Source of the DNA: an uncultured Bacteroidales bacterium
GTDB taxonomy: Bacteria > Bacteroidota > Bacteroidia > Bacteroidales > F082
Assembly (NCBI GenBank): GCA_900318465.1
Contig: ONKQ01000044.1
Location: 7,285 to 44,513, forward strand
Reading direction: 5' to 3'
DNA: 37,229 nt
Below the pieces are notes generated by a model. That model had not been told where the DNA came from. It saw only the letters and a program-made list of their open reading frames with translations, and made no database searches. Position numbers and translations under genes: made by a program. Shown one piece after another: positions 34,089 through 37,229 of this stretch (position 1 is the stretch's first letter; the number at the start of each line of letters is the position of its first letter).

Positions 34089-34931
34089 CGAGGTTTTTCC
34101 GATACTTTGACAAAAAGTGTCGACCAATCTCATGGTTTCTTTGGCATTTTTCACATCGTGGACGCGCAAGATGTCGGCTCCGTTGAGCAGGGCAATGGTG
34201 TTCAAGACCGTCGTTCCGTTCTCGGCAACCTGTGGTGTAGTGCCCAATACCTTAAAGATTAACGACTTCCTTGAAATGCCGATAAGGATGGGCCGACCAT
34301 TGTAACGATAACGCTTCAAGTGGCTGAGCAACTGATAGTTGGCCTCAAGACTTTTGCCGAAACCAATGCCTGGATCGAGGATGATTTGTTGCTCGCCGTA
34401 GGCTTCCAAAGCCTTGCATTGTTGCACGAAAAAGTCCATCACGGTTTGGTGGATGTCGCCGCCAAGGGCATATTGGTGCATGGTTTCAGGCGTACCGACG
34501 CAGTGCATCATCACATACGGGATGTGGCTCTCGCCGATGTAAGGCAGCATCTTTTTGTCGAAAAGCCCGCCCGAAATGTCGTTGATGAGGTCTGCACCCT
34601 CATTGATGCAGGCTTCCGCCACATTTTTCCTGAACGTGTCGATGGAAATCAGCACTTTTGGGAATGCCGTTCTAATGGCTTCCAAGATAGGGACGACGCG
34701 TTCCATCTCCTCTTGTTCGGTGGCGATGGCATTGTTGGGACGCGTGGAGCAACCACCGATGTCGATGATGTCGGCACCATCAGAAACCAAGACTTCACAA
34801 TGACGTAAAGCGTTGTCCATTTGATTGTAACGGCCACCGTCGGAGAAGGAGTCGGGGGTCACATTAAGGATGCCCATGAGGGCTGGACGGTCGAAAATGT
34901 GGGTTCGGCTGTGGGATTTGATGGCAAACAT
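34086..34931 (-). CDS. folP: Dihydropteroate synthase
   Basis: 281 residues. It condenses 6-hydroxymethyl-7,8-dihydropterin pyrophosphate with p-aminobenzoate in folate synthesis and is the target of sulfonamides. Family motifs: MGILNVTPDSFSDGG (19-33), DIGGCSTRP (57-65), ISIDTFRKNVAE, NDISGG, DPGIGFGKSLEAN, ISRKSLIFK and the RVHDVKN end. The second signature has Cys61 where GGESTRPG with Glu is usual; other Bacteroidota also vary here, so it need not affect function. It lies 11 bp downstream of the sirtuin gene and 21 bp upstream of cdaA, probably in one operon. Confidence 0.95.
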   Translation of the reverse strand: MFAIKSHSRTHIFDRPALMGILNVTPDSFSDGGRYNQMDNALRHCEVLVSDGADIIDIGGCSTRPNNAIATEQEEMERVVPILEAIRTAFPKVLISIDTFRKNVAEACINEGADLINDISGGLFDKKMLPYIGESHIPYVMMHCVGTPETMHQYALGGDIHQTVMDFFVQQCKALEAYGEQQIILDPGIGFGKSLEANYQLLSHLKRYRYNGRPILIGISRKSLIFKVLGTTPQVAENGTTVLNTIALLNGADILRVHDVKNAKETMRLVDTFCQSIGKTS

Positions 34932-34942
34932 GGTTTCCTGTT

Positions 34943-35695
34943 TTATCGCGTCATCAATGCATCAATCGCGGGCAGAATCTCACCCGACTTGCCTTCGAGA
35001 TAGATGTCCGTGATGTAGTTCGTATAAGTCGAAGGCTCCATGTTGATTTCGATAATCTTCGCGCCGTTGCGCTTGGCGATGCCGGGGATCATATTGGCCG
35101 GACTGACCTGTCCAGAAGTGCCGATGATGACAAAGGCGTCGCAGTTCTCGGCAGCCCTCACCGAGCCATAATAAGCGTCTTCAGGGATGCCCTCGCCGAA
35201 GAAAATAAAGTCGGGTTTCATCAGTCCGCCGCATTGGGCGCAACGGGGCGGTTCCTCGGTGAGTGTCAGGCTCTTGGCATCGACCTTATGACCGCATTTG
35301 GTGCATACGAAGCGCGACATGTTACCGTGGAACTCATACACCACAGTGTTGCCGGCCACGGTGTGCAGGTCGTCGATGTTTTGGGTGATGACGCTGCTCA
35401 AACGGCCTTCCTTCTCCCATTTGGCCAGGACGAGATGCCCGGGATTGGGTTTGATGTCCTTGTTACTGAAAAAGTTATAGAACACCTCGCGGATGATCTT
35501 CCACGATTCCTTGGTGTGACGATAGTAGAAGTCGATGTCGAGTGAGTTAGGGTCGTACTGGTTCCAGATGCCGCCTTCGCCACGGAAAGGTGGGATGCCG
35601 CTCTCGGCGGAAGTGCCAGCGCCAGTGAAGCCCACGATGTTTTTCGCCTTGGAGAGGATTTCGGCGGCTTGCTTGATTTTTTCTTCGTTGTTCAT
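34943..35695 (-). CDS. cobB: NAD-dependent protein deacylase, sirtuin (CobB/Sir2 family)
   Basis: 250 residues from the ATG at 35695; a longer frame reaching 35737 uses a TTG inside the repeat element and is not supported. The NAD-binding Rossmann part shows GAGTSAESGIPPFRG (25-39) and TQNIDDLH (104-111), where Asp replaces the usual Gly in NIDGLH. The catalytic His is His123 (EFHGN). A zinc site is formed by Cys131, Cys134, Cys152 and Cys155. The IGTSGQVSPAN segment is also characteristic. It removes acyl groups from lysine using NAD in the cytoplasm; the Tyr-x-x-Arg acyl-selectivity motif of SIRT5-like desuccinylases is not evident, so deacetylation is more likely. It appears to be the first gene of a cobB-folP-cdaA unit. 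Confidence 0.93.
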   Translation of the reverse strand: MNNEEKIKQAAEILSKAKNIVGFTGAGTSAESGIPPFRGEGGIWNQYDPNSLDIDFYYRHTKESWKIIREVFYNFFSNKDIKPNPGHLVLAKWEKEGRLSSVITQNIDDLHTVAGNTVVYEFHGNMSRFVCTKCGHKVDAKSLTLTEEPPRCAQCGGLMKPDFIFFGEGIPEDAYYGSVRAAENCDAFVIIGTSGQVSPANMIPGIAKRNGAKIIEINMEPSTYTNYITDIYLEGKSGEILPAIDALMTR

Positions 35696-35712
35696 AACGT
35701 GTTGTTTTTTAA

Positions 35713-35850
35713 TCACAAAACTTGCAAAACCCGTCAAAACCTATTTTCTTGGTCGAGGAAAGCCTGCCAACCGGCGGCTTTCTGGCGGCGAAGCGGTTGC
35801 GCAGCCGCCCACGCCAAATGATGGTTTTGTATGTTTTGTCGGTTTTGTGA
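35713..35850 (-). repeat. Structured repeat element, copy B (inverted relative to copy A)
   Basis: 138 bp bounded by TCACAAAACTTGCAAAACC (35713-35731) and an imperfect inverted end (GGTTTTGTGA at 35841-35850). On the minus strand it carries the same two hairpins as copy A, at 35809-35784 and 35783-35757, with different but still pairing stem bases. It sits between the divergent cobB and AAA-ATPase genes and ends 17 bp upstream of the cobB ATG. Confidence 0.75.
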
Positions 35851-35879
35851 CATGATTTGACATGTTTACTATTTAGGCG

Positions 35880-35887
35880 CAAAGTTA
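35880..35887 (-). promoter_or_regulatory. Possible -7 box for the cobB-folP-cdaA operon
   Basis: The minus strand reads TAACTTTG. A transcript from here would carry the repeat element copy B in a 5' leader of roughly 180 nt before cobB. No convincing -33 element was found. Confidence 0.4.
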
Positions 35888-35902
35888 GTGAAAAAAGATT
35901 GA

Positions 35903-35936
35903 TTTGATGAAAGATGGATGAAAATGTGTATTTTTG
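35903..35936 (+). promoter_or_regulatory. Promoter of the AAA-ATPase-like gene
   Basis: TTTG at 35903-35906 and TATTTTTG at 35929-35936, spacing 22 bp, 27 bp before the ATG at 35964. Confidence 0.5.
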
Positions 35937-35963
35937 CAAGGTCAAGATAAAAACGGAGTCAGT

Positions 35964-37229
35964 ATGAGAAAAGAATTCAATGTCACAGGAAGTTGCAATC
36001 CGCAAAGACATTATATGGTTGATACGGAGAAACGATTCAAAGCCGTTGAAAACCTGATAGATAGAGGGAGTTATTTCACCATCAACCGAGCACGGCAGTA
36101 TGGGAAGACGACCATGCTGAACAAGATTTGGTTTAGATTATCGGACAAATATTTGGTCATCCCACTGAGTTTTGAAGGTTTGGGAGACGAGGCCTTTGCT
36201 AGTCCTGCGACTTTTGTCACCACATTCAAAAGGCAAATGGCGAGGCATCTTGTTTCACTCCGTCAAAACGAGGCATTGATTGGGATTTGGCAAAACGGCG
36301 ATGCTTCATCAATAGATGATTTGTCAGAGATTGTCACGGATTTTTGCAGAGCTTGTCCAAAACCTGTTGTGGTCACCATCGACGAAGTGGACAAGAGTAG
36401 CGACAATCAGTTGTTCATGAATTTTTTGGGCATGTTGCGCAACAAATACTTGGAACGTGATAAAGAGGGCATGAACTATACTTTCCACAGCGTCATTCTT
36501 GCCGGCGTTTACGACATCAAGAACCTCAAACTGAAACTTCGTCCTGACGCGGAAAAAAAGTACAACTCACCGTGGAACATCGCCGCTGATTTCAACGTGG
36601 ATATGACCTTCCATCCTGAAGAAATCGCCCAGATGCTCAATGATTACGAGAACGATGTGCATACGGGTATGGACATCAAGGCCATCAGCGAGGAGATCTA
36701 CAAATACACGACGGGCTATCCTTATTTGGTGAGTGCGATTTGTAAGATTATCGATGAACGCTTGGAGGCGGAATGGACGCTTGACAACGTGCAGCAAGCC
36801 GTGAAAATCATCGCGATAGGCGAAAATGTCACCCTTATTGACGACCTCTCAAAGAACATTGAGAACAACATTGAACTGAGAGATTTCCTTTTCTCCATCG
36901 TGGTCAACGGAGCGGAATACTCTTTTACAATGGTGGATCCCATTGTCAAACTGGCCAATATGTTCTCCTATATCCGCAAGAACCAACGTGGCAAGACAAT
37001 AATCCACAACCTGATTTTCGAAGAGGCCTTGTTTATGTATTTCGGCAATAAGACCATGCGCGAACAGGGGACAAAAATCTCTCCGTATGTGCTGAATTAT
37101 GTGCAAAATGGCAAACTCAATATGGAGCATGTGGTCACTCGTTTCCGCGACCTGATGCGAGAGGAGTACCGCGAAAGCACCGAGCCTTTCCTCGAAAAGG
37201 AAGGCCGTCTGCTGTTTCTCACCTTCCTC
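35964..37229 (+). CDS. AAA-ATPase-like protein (PF09820 type), 3' end outside the window
   Basis: 422 codons are present without a stop; the gene runs off the window end. The N-terminus (MRKEFNVTGSCNPQRHYMVD) and the P-loop INRARQYGKTT (Lys48, Thr49) match the AAA-ATPase_like family common in Bacteroidota. Walker B is VVVTIDEVDK (Asp140, Glu141). The family usually ends in a DUF1703 PD-(D/E)XK nuclease-like domain, which would lie beyond the window; EEYRESTEPFLEKEGRLLF is probably the lead into it. Many paralogues occur per genome; a role in mobile-element or defence biology is suspected but unproven. It starts after the repeat element and has its own promoter. Confidence 0.87.
   Translation, partial: MRKEFNVTGSCNPQRHYMVDTEKRFKAVENLIDRGSYFTINRARQYGKTTMLNKIWFRLSDKYLVIPLSFEGLGDEAFASPATFVTTFKRQMARHLVSLRQNEALIGIWQNGDASSIDDLSEIVTDFCRACPKPVVVTIDEVDKSSDNQLFMNFLGMLRNKYLERDKEGMNYTFHSVILAGVYDIKNLKLKLRPDAEKKYNSPWNIAADFNVDMTFHPEEIAQMLNDYENDVHTGMDIKAISEEIYKYTTGYPYLVSAICKIIDERLEAEWTLDNVQQAVKIIAIGENVTLIDDLSKNIENNIELRDFLFSIVVNGAEYSFTMVDPIVKLANMFSYIRKNQRGKTIIHNLIFEEALFMYFGNKTMREQGTKISPYVLNYVQNGKLNMEHVVTRFRDLMREEYRESTEPFLEKEGRLLFLTFL

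Noticed and set aside
34086-34931. Cys in place of Glu in the second DHPS signature as a resistance change
   Set aside because: This position varies among Bacteroidota enzymes, and nothing else in the gene suggests acquired resistance.

Overview
This window comes from a member of the Bacteroidota, most likely an uncultured Bacteroidales. The evidence is a set of TAnnTTTG -7 promoter boxes upstream of many genes, two secreted proteins with type IX secretion (T9SS) C-terminal sorting domains, and several families typical of the phylum (GWxTD protein, BatA-type vWA protein, DUF6377-like TPR regulator, FolP next to CdaA). The presence of T9SS substrates argues against most gut Bacteroides. The exact taxon is inference.

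Layout. 1-58 is the 5' part of a tRNA-Ser(TGA) on the minus strand. 165-5312 is a forward block: a TPR/coiled-coil membrane regulator, then a GWxTD protein, a lipid A-type acyltransferase and a family 2 glycosyltransferase, the last three tightly packed. aroQ (5323-5739, minus) converges on it, and a ferredoxin-containing aldo/keto reductase follows with its own promoter. 6973-17325 is a cell-surface block: a 1381-residue T9SS protein with tandem repeats, then an apparent operon of a second T9SS protein, a lipoprotein, an outer-membrane beta-barrel protein and a BatA/vWA membrane protein.

17326-29280 is an accessory region, in parts visibly AT-richer than its flanks. It holds a DUF1848 protein, a YhcG-type (DUF1016) PD-(D/E)XK nuclease carrying two in-frame palindromes, a methyltransferase-like/BspA leucine-rich-repeat fusion, an overlapping pair of an AAA ATPase and a small PD-(D/E)XK-like protein (the best candidate for an undescribed defence module), several unrecognised proteins, and two genes that look broken: one by a single missing T, one by an internal deletion with a frame change.

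29612-35695 returns to core functions: topoisomerase IV subunit A (parC), a lipoprotein, and on the minus strand a cobB-type sirtuin, folP and cdaA. The window ends inside a forward AAA-ATPase-like gene (35964 onward).

The most unexpected non-coding signal is a roughly 140-150 bp repeat with imperfect terminal inverted repeats. It is present twice in opposite orientation (32390-32541 and 35713-35850). Its two central hairpins differ between copies by compensatory base pairs, and one copy supplies the N-terminus of a lipoprotein reading frame.
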